The notes under the pieces were generated by a model. That model saw nothing but the letters and a program-made list of their open reading frames with translations. It was not told the origin of the DNA and did not search any database. A DNA stretch of 64,000 bases from Raphanus sativus. Lineage: Eukaryota > Streptophyta > Magnoliopsida > Brassicales > Brassicaceae. The position numbers and the translations under genes were made by a program. Shown in pieces: positions 48,270 through 59,639 of the stretch. Location: NCBI RefSeq assembly GCF_000801105.2, contig NC_079512.1, forward strand, positions 310,001-374,000, written 5' to 3'. Position 1 is the first letter of the stretch; each line of letters starts with the position of its first letter.

Positions 48270-48618
48270 AACTTGTCTTAATAGTTACTACTAAAGATCT
48301 ATGTATGACTGAATTTACATAAAATACAATGTTTCTGGTTTCTAAGTCTTTCCAATGTTTCTTACATACGTATAAAGAGACTAAATTATTGTCTGCTAGT
48401 GGTGCCTATGCCAATAGTCCAGTTTTGTCTCTGTTTCTCAGTTAATCAACGTTGCATTTTTCTTTGCTAAGCCAGAGGCTAAACTGTGATTTGTGTGACT
48501 ACATCACCAGTTTCACAAGAATGTTGTCAGGGCAGCGAACTAAAATGTAAACATAACGTGACTTGCAAGAAAGAGCCCTTATGTGATAAATAAGATGAGA
48601 AAAGACAAGGTGTGTGTT
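48270..48618. other. Spacer between tRNA-Cys and the glycerol kinase locus
   Basis: No gene seen; it holds the presumed 3' region of the glycerol kinase pseudogene. Confidence 0.4.
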
Positions 48619-50862
48619 TTACGGAAATAAACTCAAGTTTTTAAAGAGAGAGAGATCAGCAAGATGGAATGTTCTCTCCACCGCTTTGCACCATGACTCC
48701 ACTTTCTTCTTCCTGGTTGCTTCTTCCATAGCCAGTCTGAAGATTTTAGAGTTCTTTGACCTCTCTCCTGACTCAAATATGTCTTCTTCCTTCCAGAATC
48801 CAACTGCCAGTCCAGCTGCATAAGCTGCTCCTAATGTTGTTGTCTCTATGTCTACTGGCCTCACCACCGGAGTTCCCATCAAATCAGCCTGCCCATGACA
48901 ATTAATGAGAATTATTAATGTTGAAACTAAACTACATTCATAATCATTTAATTACCTGAATCTGCATTAGAAGGTTGTTGGCCGTGGCACCACCATTAAC
49001 TCTAAGCAAAAACTCCCCTTTCTCATCATCTAGGGATCCCTTTTCACCAGCATCTTTGTTCATAGAGTCCAACACATCTTTCAGTTGAAAACACATGCTC
49101 TCCAACACAGCCCTTTCTATGTGAGACTTGTTTGTAAAACTTGGGATCCCTATGCAGACACCACGAGCGTCTTCTCTCCACCAAGGAGCAAACAAATTGT
49201 TAAATGCTGGCACAAAGTAAACTCCTCCTGTTGATTCTACCTTAGCCGCCAAGTCTTCGATTTCACTGGCACTTTTGATTATGCCAAGGCTGTCTCTTAG
49301 CCACTGAACAGCAGCTCCAGCTATAGCTATAGAACCTTCAAGCGCATAGTTTGTCTTTGCTTGAGGCCCAAGTTTGTAAGACAGTGTGGTTAGAAGTCCA
49401 TGACCTGACTTGATGGGCACTTCTCCTGTGTTGAGAAGAATGAAAGCGCCAGTTCCGTAAGTACTCTTAGCCTCACCTTTTTGCAAGCTTGTCCTAGCAT
49501 CGCAGCGTGCTGGTCTCCAAGGCATCCAGCGATCTTGATACCAGGAATGGGCCAGCCTTTGCATATTTCACCAATGACCTCCGAGTTGCTTATTATTTTG
49601 GGCAAGATTTCAGCAAGAATGCCAAGGGTTTTAATAGTGTCCTCGTCCCAGCTCAAGGTCTTGAGGTTCATGAGCATGGTGCGAGAAGCATTGGTGACAT
49701 CAGTGACATGTAACCCGCCACTGGAACCGCCAGTCATGTTCCAGATAAGCCAAGTGTCGATTGTACCAAAGATGGCATCACCTTTCTTTATACCCTCTTT
49801 GACAGCTTCTACACATTCTCCATCAGCCAGAGAAGCTTCATGGCAGAGAAGCATGTGCTTATAGGCAAAGACCCGGCTCTAGGCATGTGCTGGAGGAGCA
49901 CTGGCACATGGTCCATTGTAATTTTTGATTTTTTCTAGTCTAGATTAGGGTCCAATATTTAAAAAATTCTTTTTTGTATGAGAAATTTTTTTTTTGCTCA
50001 GGGTCCATATAACACTTGAGACGGGCTCAACAAAATGGAATCTTCCTCCTGATAGTTCCCTCTCTAGTCTTCTGTGTTCTAAGAGGAACCATATAAACAG
50101 AGACAAAGCAGAGAAACAAGAAAGAGTGATTGTGTATGTAATGTTACTTGCAGATGGAACTGGTGCGAGCATCCATCCAGACAATAGCCTTGTGGAGAGG
50201 AAGTCCAGTGTATTTGCTCCAGACGACGGTGGTCTCTCTCTGATTCGTAAGCCCAATGGCCTTCAAGCCACCGTCCACGTTGTGTCCATCGGCTGTGGCT
50301 CTGTCAAGAGCCTTGGCAATACACACTTTCACACTTTCCACTATCTCCATTGGATCATGTTCAACCCATCTTCATTTCCAATATTCACAAAATAATATTC
50401 ATTGTCAAAATTCAAGAATATTAAAGAGACGTGATTACTGATTTGCATAAAATCCACTAAACAAAATAAAATTTCCATGAATTTTAGAAATGATGAAAGA
50501 GAACACAAATATTGACCGTTCAGAAAACTTTTGTAATAAAATAAGCACTACAAACTTTTGGACAGGTCGAGCTTCAGCTAAGTAAATAGTATACAGTATG
50601 ACAAGATCAGAATCTTCGACCATAAAATGTGTCACCTACTAAGAGTAATCACATAACCAATACAGAAAGATATATATATATATATACTTTAAAGAATCAA
50701 AAGGTCAACAAGAAGGTGAGAGAGGGAGTACCCAGCTTCAGGATAGAACTGAGTGAACTCGACTTGATGAGATGCAACAGCACGAACATCATGATCATAG
50801 ATGACGAATCTGGTGCTGGTTGTTCCTTGATCTATTGATTCAATGAAACCTTTTCCTCCCAT
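48619..50862 (-). pseudogene. GLI1: Glycerol kinase (GLI1/NHO1-like), inactivated
   Basis: Exons recognised are 50862-50732, 50369-50148, about 50071-48956, and 48888-48619. Together they cover nearly the whole FGGY-family kinase that makes glycerol-3-phosphate (At1g80460; needed in Arabidopsis for glycerol use and nonhost resistance). Sequence such as ESIDQGTTSTRF (N-terminal ATP site), [18 protein letters not shown] and DGG-like [10 protein letters not shown] is well preserved. Three lesions break exon 3. A MITE at about 49868-50029 replaces a few codons after HFVE. A 2-base excess near 49811-49814 brings a stop right after MENV. One missing base near 49476 shifts the frame within [11 protein letters not shown]. 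No intron choice repairs these, since the correct frame continues without a gap on each side. The C-terminus also reads on past the usual end. A functional copy may exist elsewhere in this once-hexaploid lineage. Confidence 0.9.
49868..50029. mobile_element. hAT-type MITE, copy 2, inside GLI1 exon 3
   Basis: About 162 bases with termini like AAGACCCGGCTCT and GACGGGCTCA, aligning with the element at 45230-45423 through shared phrases ('catgtgctg.aggagc', 'agggtcc', 'tatgagaaa'). The termini are more decayed and no clear 8-base target duplication is left. The coding sequence resumes beyond it with LPIST, so the insertion is in the exon. Confidence 0.75.
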
Positions 50863-50864
50863 CT

Positions 50865-51037
50865 TCTCTTTTGGTGAATGAATGAATGAATGATTCTTCT
50901 TTTTTTACTCTATCTATAGATCAAGTGGAGTCAGAGAGAGAGTTCACCGTTCACATTTACACTAGATGCATAATGATAATGATGGTGTACTCATTATGGT
51001 TTCTATCGGTGGAAAGTCAATATTATGAGATCATCTA
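50865..51037. other. Upstream region of the GLI1 pseudogene
   Basis: Contains an ATGA tandem stretch (about 50876-50893) and no other feature; the first Helitron begins at its far end. Confidence 0.35.
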
Positions 51038-52290
51038 TCTATACTATTAAAGTACAAGCACATTTAGATTTTTTACTAAACATGCCATTTCTTTAACTCA
51101 CATTACTTATTTCATTAAGGGCAATCAAGTAATATTAATAACACATTTTTATTGGGTCATTTTTTTTTGGATCCAGCCCACTGCCCACATCATCTCTCTT
51201 AGGCCATTTGGGCTGATTAAGAAATCAGATCCAATTTTTATTTTTTTCTCCTAATTCAAATAATTTATTTTCAACCATTCTTAATATTTTGTGTAGTGAA
51301 CAAAAATTAATAACTTAATTATTATGTTTTTTATTTTTAATATAATTTAAGCATTCATAAAAAAAATTGAATTTTTCATTGAAAATTATAAATCTTTATT
51401 AAAAGTATATATTTTTTTATTAAAAAATTAACCACATAATAAAATTAATATATCAGAGTTATACCAACTTAATTCATTAAAAAATAAAGTCTAATTTTCT
51501 AAACATAAATACTCATTAGACTTGGACGTTCGGATACCCATTCGGGTACGGATTTGTTCTTTCGGATATCGAGTTTTTCGGGTTTTGAAATTAAACCCCA
51601 TTCGGGTTTTGAAATTAAACCTCATTCGGGTATTATAAAATTTCGGGTTGGGTTCGAGTCGGGTCTTTCCGGGTCTTGGTGGGTTCGGTTCTCATGCATA
51701 AGAACCTGCAAAATAACCAAATAACCAAAGTATCTAACGGGTTCGGTTCAAATTTGTGTATCCAAATTATTCAATAGTAACCAAAAATATACATTTTATA
51801 CAGTTTTTTGGGTAAACTTTTATCCAAACTATCATATTTTATCCAAAAATACTCAAATTACCGAAAATAACTACTATAGTTAACTTATAATATTAATTTA
51901 AAAATTAAAATAAATATAAATATAATTATAACATATATTTTTACATATATTTCGGATATCTTCGGGTACTCATTTGGTTCTCGGTTCGGGTCGGATTCGG
52001 GACCGGTTCTTCGGATATAGCAATTTAGAACTCATTCGGATATTTACTCCAGGTCTGATCGGGTTCGGGACCCTGATTTTCGGGTCGGTTTCGGGTTGGT
52101 TCTTCGGGTCCGAATATTGTGTTCTGGCCTATAATATTTTAAAATGAAACACGATAAAGAAAAATAAAAAAGCTTAAGTCTTTTATAAAAAACAAATATA
52201 TAAAAATATGACATTTACTAAATATTTGTCAATTTAAAAAAAAATAAAGGAAAATAAATCCGCGCTTTGAAAGCACGGGTCAAAATCTAG
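51038..52290 (+). mobile_element. Non-autonomous Helitron 1
   Basis: The 5' terminus TCTATACTATTAAAG follows an A (51037), and the 3' terminus ends AAAATCTAG before a T (52291): the A|TC..CTAG|T arrangement of plant Helitrons. About ten bases before the end is the hairpin CCGCGCTTT-g-AAAGCACGG (one G-T pair). The 1253-bp interior has no coding capacity; 51520-52130 carries a 'ttcgggt' rich repeat common in Brassicaceae. There are no inverted repeats and no target duplication, as expected for rolling-circle elements. Confidence 0.88.
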
Positions 52291-53262
52291 TATATCCTAT
52301 TAAAAGTGAAGTACAAATGAGAAAATCTCTGATTTTTTTCATTTATTTACTTCATCACGCCACTGGCCTAATCCTTTGTAACTTCCTAAACCAGCGCTAT
52401 TCGTTATTAACATAAATAAGAGTTCCATAAATAAACCAGCGCAATACAAATTTCACGTAAACGGACTGAACCAAATTTAATTTAACTCTCCCCTCATGCG
52501 TCCTTTTACCTGCTCTGCAAACTGAAAATCAAATATATAAATAATTAACATGCTTTTTTTTTTTAGTTAACCATGCTAATAAATTCAAAATACACAGTTC
52601 TCAAGAGGGATGGTCTAAATATATATTATTATGCTATCATGTATTTGTTTAGCTCATCCAAATGTAATCACGTAACTTTTGCTGATCTAAACCATTAATT
52701 TCCTGTATATATATGTATGTATGTATGTATATATGTATGTAGGTTTTTGTTTACTATTATATTTTTGTTATCAATTGTATGGTTTGTAAGAAGAAGCATT
52801 TTGACAAAAAAAATATTTTGAGAAACCTCTAATACCGAAAATCTTACTATATTTTTAAAAAATATTATTTTTAATCATTTGATATTATCTGTTAATAAAA
52901 TATATATATATCATTAATTTATTAGTTTCCAAAATAACTTATTCCAAAAACATTACCTACATCCACACAAGAATAAACAATATCAAGCAATATAATTGAT
53001 CAATTCTTACTAATAAATTCAATAATTTCTAAAATCTATCACATTCAATTTTTCCCCAATCTCAATGAACCCATTATCTCAAAAGATATCATTAACTAGC
53101 AAAAATCGGAATATTCTTGAAATCAAAACTTGCAACTTTTAAAGTCCTATTTTTTAAGGGAAAACAACTTTAGGTCCTATTTTAAAGGGATAACAACTTC
53201 AATTCTATTTTAAAAGACTACGTATATGTCTACAAAAGATGTATAAAAATATATGACAAAAA
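52291..53262 (+). repeat. Tandem duplication, copy A (972 bp)
   Basis: Matches 53263-54236 almost base for base. The few differences noted include 'aaaatctctg' against 'aataaccttg' near the start, AACATGC against AACCATGC, one TA unit in a short run, CCACACAAG against CCACGCAAG, and CTCAATG against CTCAACG. It lacks the 3' hairpin and CTAG, so it is a 3'-truncated Helitron copy. Confidence 0.95.
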
Positions 53263-54236
53263 TCTATCCTATTAAAAGTGAAGTACAAATGAGAAATAAC
53301 CTTGATTTTTTTCATTTATTTACTTCATCACGCCACTGGCCTAATCCTTTGTAACTTCCTAAACCAGCGCTATTCGTTATTAACATAAATAAGAGTTCCA
53401 TAAATAAACCAGCGCAATACAAATTTCACGTAAACGGACTGAACCAAATTTAATTTAACTCTCCCCTCATGCGTCCTTTTACCTGCTCTGCAAACTGAAA
53501 ATCAAATATATAAATAATTAACCATGCTTTTTTTTTTTTAGTTAACCATGCTAATAGATTCAAAATACACAGTTCTCAAGAGGGATGGTCTAAATATATA
53601 TTATTATGCTATCATGTATTTGTTTAGCTCATCCAAATGTAATCACGTAACTTTTGCTGATCTAAACCATTAATTTCCTGTATATATATGTATGTATGTA
53701 TGTATATATGTATGTAGGTTTTTGTTTACTATTATATTTTTGTTATCAATTGTATGGTTTGTAAGAAGAAGCATTTTGACAAAAAAAATATTTTGAGAAA
53801 CCTCTAATACCGAAAATCTTACTATATTTTTAAAAAATATTATTTTTAATCATTTGATATTATCTGTTAATAAAATATATATATCATTAATTTATTAGTT
53901 TCCAAAATAACTTATTCCAAAAACATTACCTACATCCACGCAAGAATAAACAATATCAAGCAATATAATTGATCAATTCTTACTAATAAATTCAATAATT
54001 TCTAAAATCTATCACATTCAATTTTTCCCCAATCTCAACGAACCCATTATCTCAAAAGATATCATTAACTAGCAAAAATCGGAATATTCTTGAAATCAAA
54101 ACTTGCAACTTTTAAAGTCCTATTTTTTAAGGGAAAACAACTTTAGGTCCTATTTTAAAGGGATAACAACTTCAATTCTATTTTAAAAGACTACGTATAT
54201 GTCTACAAAAGATGTATAAAAATATATGACAAAAAT
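53263..54236 (+). repeat. Tandem duplication, copy B
   Basis: Second copy; here the sequence carries on beyond 54236 ('gtgtaatatt') to the Helitron 3' end at 55259, while copy A stops at the same shared 'gacaaaaat' and restarts with the 5' terminus. Confidence 0.95.
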
Positions 54237-54944
54237 GTGTAATATTATAAAAACCCCTATACAATTGGTGATGTGCCATGAAAATATAAACCCTTATAAA
54301 GGTTAAAATTAAAGCTTGACATTCAAAATACATTTTTGTTGCCATATATTTTTGTATTTTTTTTGTAATTGGGTGTTTAAGTAATTTTTTTTATAGAATT
54401 TTAACCTTTTATTTGATTACTATAACATGTTATTTATATAATTATGTAAACAGCTACATTATTGACATATATTTCTATAATGATATGATAATTAATAGAA
54501 TAGATTATAGACGCTTTTTATTTGTAAATAAATATAAAATAAAACAGTTAAATTTTTTATTTTCACCCCTAATATTACGGAAGAAAATATATACTATTTT
54601 CACCGACTATTTCAGTATACTATTTAATTATATTAACTTTGATATATTTTTTTAAAAAAATTATTAACACACTACAACAACGTAACTTACATCTCAACCC
54701 AATAAATTAGGATTTATTCAATTAGACATTAATTTATTCAAATTTTAAATATTTTACACAAACATTAAGTTTATCAATTAAAAAAACACATGATGTTAAA
54801 ATAAAGTTTAACATGTTATGAGTGGACTTTTGATAGAAATAAATATTTATATAAAATCATTTAGTCTAACGGGTTTTAAATAGTTGGTTCGATTAAAAGT
54901 ATTTATTAAATGTGATTTTACTTTAAGTTAGTGAAAACCATATT

Positions 54945-54981
<37 letters not shown>

Positions 54982-55259
54982 AACAAAATATATTAAAACT
55001 AAAATTTTCAAACATTTTCAAATATTTTTTCGGTTTTCGGAGCGGATTGAGTTTTATATTGGTTTTTGGATAGAATATTTTAAAAACCGTCGGAATATAT
55101 AAACCATGTCTAAGAGAATATGAGATTTTGATTTTTCGGATCGATTCCTAATCGAGTTTTTTGAATACAAATATGACTTAACTAATTATGTTAGGTAGCT
55201 ACTTTGAAAAAACAAAACAAAAAATATACCCGCTCTTTCAAGAGCGGGTTAGAATCTAG

Positions 55260-55665
55260 TACTTCTTAAATTCAATTCCATCTACCGCCTGTGCTTCTAG
55301 GACGTGGAGGTGTTTCCGTACGGGTCACGTGCCTCCTACAGATTTTTATTTTTTCTTTAGTAGTTAATTTAGTTTATCAAATATTTTTAATTTAGTGAAG
55401 AAATTGTAAAAGTGCACCCATCAAAACTTTTTTGTTGTTTTTTATAATATGATATCCCCAATTAAAAACATTTCTAGATCCGCCATTGTTTCTAAAGTTG
55501 GAAGATTTTGTAACCGTTTCTGTCGTTAGACTTTTGCAAACTCTAATGTCTGATTCTTACAGCTTGTTACTCTTGATTACTTGATATATATGAAAAAAAT
55601 AGAATTCCAACTAAAGAACAAAATTAAATAATCTTGTCCAACATTATGAATAGTTTTTATACTAA
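55260..55665. other. Spacer with a hAT terminus relict
   Basis: No gene. Near 55475-55492 'tctagatccgccattg' is the reverse complement of the CA(G/A)TGGCGGATCTAGA terminus common to Brassicaceae hAT elements; the partner end was not found. Confidence 0.35.
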
Positions 55666-56285
55666 GGGCCTGACTGGTGTAACCGCAGCGGTTGCGGTTG
55701 CAGTTGCGGGAGTTTGCGGGTGCGGGTGGTTGCGATTTTAAGCGTTTTCTAGAGATTTGTACGACTGGTACAGCTGTTAGAAATTGTTGCGTTTGCGGGA
55801 CTCTTATGACTGGTAAACTACCAAACACAACATCTGTTAAATAATAATTTAACAATATTTACATTTTATGTAATTATAAAAATATTAAAAATCATAATAA
55901 TATGATAAATATTAAATTTATATTTATAAAATCATATTATTCAATTTTAAAAATTTATAGAAAATATTTTAGTTTTGAATTTTTATAATATAAATTGAAA
56001 TATAATATGAATACATTTTACAATTTCTATTATTTCAATTGAAAATTTTTATTGGATATTTTTAGTATTATTTTTATTTATTCTGTTTTTAAAGAAAAAA
56101 AAACTTATCCTCCCGCAACCGCCCGCAACCGCAAACGCTAGCTGGAACCAGCTTTTGATTTTAAGAGGTTCGGAGCGGTTTGAAGCGATTTGTAGCGTTT
56201 TCTGTGATTGTTTCGAAACGCCAACAACCGCTATGAACCGCAAAAGCTGCGTTTGCGGATGGTAGCAGGAAAACCAGTCAGCACC
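55666..56285. mobile_element. Tourist/Harbinger-like MITE
   Basis: 620 bp, starting GGGCCTGACTGGT and ending ACCAGTCAGCACC; the termini are inverted with 11 of 13 matches. It is flanked by TAA (55663-55665) and TAG (56286-56288), a three-base duplication with one change. Subterminal regions on both sides are rich in 'ccgcaaccgc' and its complement 'gcggttgcgg', so the ends can pair. The centre is AT-rich and noncoding. Confidence 0.75.
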
Positions 56286-56548
56286 TAGAAAGTAGTTATC
56301 CAACGATATTAATAAACACGTTTACTTATAAAAAAGTATTCAGATCTCATTAAATTTCACGGCTGATCCTCATCATTTTTATTACATAATTAAATATGAG
56401 CTGATGTTTTTTTTCAGTTAGAATATGTGAATGTATATGCTTGACAAAACTATCGATTAGTGCTGAGAAAGGTAACAAACCAATTTTTGGTGAGCTGGTT
56501 TACCAACGGCAAACTATCAAATAAATAATTTTGGATTTTCAGTCATAA

Positions 56549-57790
56549 CTAGATTTTGACCCGCACGCCCGTGCGGGTGTATATTTTTATAAGATATGTT
56601 GTTTTTCATGTCTATATTAGAGTTGGGCAAAAAAACCGGAATCCAAAAAATCGAACCGATCCCGATCCAAAAAGAAATATCAAATCCGAACCGAAATTGA
56701 TTAAATTTCAATATTTTTGTATTTAAAGAACTGAAACCAAAACCATCGAACCAAAATATTTCGGATATCCAAATGTATTCGAGATAAATTTATATACTTA
56801 TATATATTATTTTTTAAGATTTAATGAATATAAAAATATCCAGAATATATATATGGTACTTTTAACTTTACTAAATAATTGAAAATATATATAAATAGTC
56901 AAATGTAATATCTAAAATAGTTAAACACCAAAAATAATTAAAATAATTATTGATTCTCTATCCACATATTTAATTCAAACCAATTTATAAGTGTATGTTG
57001 CTTTTCTTTCCAGAAAAACAAACAACGTAGTCTTTTCTTATTAACAAAAAAAATTAATTTTATTCTACTTTTAGTCTTTTATAACAACAAATCTTATATC
57101 TAAATATCTCTGAACTCGTCAAACGATATCTTCTTGTTCCCAATCAAAACTGAGAAGTTGTGTGGATATGTATATATATTGATATATTGCATGCTAATGT
57201 TAGGTATTAGTATCCCTAATTTATAGTTAGATGTTGCTTGATAGTAAAGTTGATATAATTGAGAATATTCCTATTAATATTGATATTTTAAGGCTTACTA
57301 AATCAATTTATACATCTATATGAATAACGAATTGTGTATCTATCTAATAGGTTGGTTTTGATTCTGCAGACCAAGATTACCCGAGGAATATCATAATGGA
57401 ATTCTATGGTTTAGTAAAGTTATGGAAATGTATGTAAGAATCTTATCTCTTTTTAGACCAAGAGGAACGAAGTAGGTTAAATTTTTTATTAGATATTGTA
57501 CTATTGTTATATAATGATATGTTGGAAAATAGCTATTGTATTCAGATGATTTAGTATTGTTAAGGTTTTTTTATGGTTTGGTAATTATATGGTTTAGTTG
57601 ATAAAAGAAATAGCTATTTTTAAGGGGAGTGGTAGGCGTTTAATATTGTTAATGTTTAGTTGTGGTTTAGTCATTTATTGGTTAAGTCATTAAAAGAAAT
57701 GGTTGTAGTTAAGGGAGTGGCTTTCAATGGTAAATTTTGTGGAAAACTCTGGGGTATTTTAATTATGTACTTCAGTTTTAATAGTTTAGA
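56549..57790 (-). mobile_element. Non-autonomous Helitron 3 (minus strand)
   Basis: Read on the minus strand it starts TCTAAACTATTAAAACTGAA at 57790 and ends, at 56549, with hairpin CCCGCACG-gg-CGTGCGGG, then TCAAAATCTAG followed by T. The tail is nearly the same as that of Helitron 1. The 1242-bp body is AT-rich and noncoding. The 5' end is slightly off consensus, so its exact start is less sure than the 3' end. Confidence 0.78.
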
Positions 57791-58044
57791 TTGAACTTAT
57801 AGAATCTTTAAGATATATTTTTTTCTTTTTCATTAGTTTCAACTTTATGTAATCTTTAAACTTGAATTGATAGAGGATGAACATGTTGATTTTTGACAAA
57901 ATAAAATAGAAAAGAAAAAGAACACAGAAGATAGAAGATATAACATAATCTCATCTTATTAAACTGTTACGTATAAGTATTAGTATTATACATGTATAGT
58001 CACCATGTGTTATTGTTTATAGTTTAAATTAAAGCGAATAAGAT

Positions 58045-58275
58045 CTAATGTTGTTTGTGGTCTTCTAAAACCATGCGGCGGTTCCTGCCTCTCGTTGCAA
58101 CTGGTGGAGACTTGTAACATTCTGTACGACAAGCTGCACATTCTGACGCTGGTGAGAAGCGCGTGCAGTGGTCACGACAGATCTTACTGCATTCTATTTC
58201 AGTTTTTGCTTCACCTTCTATGACAATTACGGCTAGTATCATCATTATCCACACCATGCTCATTACTTTCCCCAT
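58045..58275 (-). CDS. Small secreted cysteine-rich peptide
   Basis: Single exon, 76 residues. Residues 1-23 are a clear signal peptide (hydrophobic MVWIMMILAVIVI ending EGEAK). The mature part has six Cys with spacing C-x3-C-x3-C-x8-C-x2-C-x3-C, followed by a basic tail (RGRNRR). It resembles the many small plant cysteine-rich peptide genes, some antimicrobial and some signalling; I do not recognise the exact family, and it is not a standard defensin or thionin pattern. The ATG at 58275 lies about 80 bases after a TATA box. Four W-boxes precede that box, suggesting control by WRKY factors. It lies between two Helitrons but has an intact frame and promoter, so it looks like a true gene. Confidence 0.72.
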   Translation of the reverse strand: MGKVMSMVWIMMILAVIVIEGEAKTEIECSKICRDHCTRFSPASECAACRTECYKSPPVATRGRNRRMVLEDHKQH

Positions 58276-58354
58276 TTTTTTTCTTGTGTATCTTCTTCTT
58301 CTTGTTGTTCTTCTTTATGTTTATGAATGAGTTTAGTTTATGATGCAATTGTCT

Positions 58355-58362
58355 TTATTTAT
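58355..58362 (-). promoter_or_regulatory. TATA box of the cysteine-rich peptide gene
   Basis: TATAAATA on the minus strand, about 80 bases upstream of the ATG at 58275. Confidence 0.65.
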
Positions 58363-58403
58363 AGTCACGAGGGGGTGATAACATGTTCTTTCAATTAAAT
58401 AGT

Positions 58404-58522
58404 AGTCAAAGTTCAACAGTAAACCAAACTTAATATTAGTCAAAATTCTTGTTCAAAAATATTTGTTAGTCAAAAGTTTAATTGCGATCACATTATGTAG
58501 TAGTTATATATTTATTAGTCAA
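58404..58522 (-). promoter_or_regulatory. Cluster of four W-boxes
   Basis: TTGACT, the WRKY-binding core, occurs four times on the coding strand of the peptide gene: 58404-58409, 58438-58443, 58468-58473 and 58517-58522. All lie within 170 bases upstream of the TATA box. A 20-base direct repeat, TTAATTGCGATCACATTATG, at about 58479 and 58552 covers the same area. Confidence 0.6.
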
Positions 58523-58579
58523 AGTTTTAACTGTTGCCATGATTGGTGGATTTAATTGCGATCACATTATGTCTTCTTA

Positions 58580-59425
58580 ATTTACTGCTAGGTGTTGCCT
58601 GCACTTGCGGATTTAATAATTTTACAAAAGATAATAAATATTATCAACTCAAAAATCATTAAATAAATCATTTTTATGCTTTGAAATATTTAATAATTAA
58701 TTAAATATTAATTTTTTATACGATAAAAAAATATTTTGTTAAAATAGCTTTTATCACGTAAAATAAAATTGAAAACATTCATATATACATAAAATTATAT
58801 ATAAAGATTTATTTTTATTTTTATATACTGTGATGTAAAATAGTTTTGGATAACATAATATATAATTTTTTAAATAATAATGATTATCAAACTAATGAAC
58901 TTCTTTTTTAATTTATTAATAAATTTAATATAGTTATTTAATAAGGGTAATAAATAATTTTAAAAACTTTATCTTATAAAGTGAGAGCAAAAAAACACTT
59001 TATAAATAATAATCAGAAACTATCACATGAAGGATTTTGATTGTCCTAAGAAGTAAACCTTAAAATATAAATGATTCATTATATATATATATATATATAT
59101 AAAATTGGATTAATATTATTAAATTAAATATATTATAAATTTAACTATGGTATTATTGTTAATTTTTATTCTATTTTCAAACCAATGATAAATTATCAGC
59201 TAAAACTATAATTATCTATTAAATTAATAACTAAAAATATGATTAGGCATAAAATATGATTAAACCTAAAAGTATGAGAAAGATGACAAATCATCATATT
59301 CATTTTTCAAATAATATATTATAAATAATATTGTTGATTTCAAAGTTCAATTTTGAATGTCTAATATATTTATTAGTATTTCAAATCTGGTCAATACTTC
59401 GTATTTGTCCTAAATCAAAATATCA
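58580..59425. other. AT-rich intergenic DNA
   Basis: Very AT-rich; a short (AT)n run lies near 59079-59101. No gene or transposon terminus was recognised. Confidence 0.4.
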
Positions 59426-59639
59426 TCTATCTATTACTATAAAGAAAAGAGAACTCTCTTCTCCTCTTGCCAGCACAACAAATAGATCAAGGAACTCGCT
59501 ACACGTGTCCCATCATCTTACGAACGCTGCGTTTCATTAACTTGCTTCCGTGATATACGTGGGCTTGGTTGTGTGTTGTTAGGGCTCCCTAATGTCTTCA
59601 AGTACCCAGCCCGTTACCGTGAAACACTGAGACCCTTCA

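Larger units (their letters stand above)
52291..55259 (+). mobile_element. Non-autonomous Helitron 2, with internal tandem duplication
   Basis: The 3' end is clear: hairpin CCCGCTCTT-tc-AAGAGCGGG at 55229-55248, then TTAGAATCTAG and a T. The 5' start TCTATCCTATTAAAAG is seen at 53263 after an A. A nearly identical first copy of the 5' 972 bases begins at 52291, directly against the end of Helitron 1, with TATATCC in place of TCTATCC. The interior shows no coding capacity. Confidence 0.82.

Noticed and set aside
49470..49490. The GTGAGG in GLI1 exon 3 read as a splice donor that would rescue the frame
   Set aside because: The correct protein continues immediately in the shifted frame, so an intron here would remove conserved coding sequence.
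54413..54655. Open frame in Helitron 2
   Set aside because: Composition is the AT-rich background, with no RepHel (Rep/helicase) motif; the element is non-autonomous.
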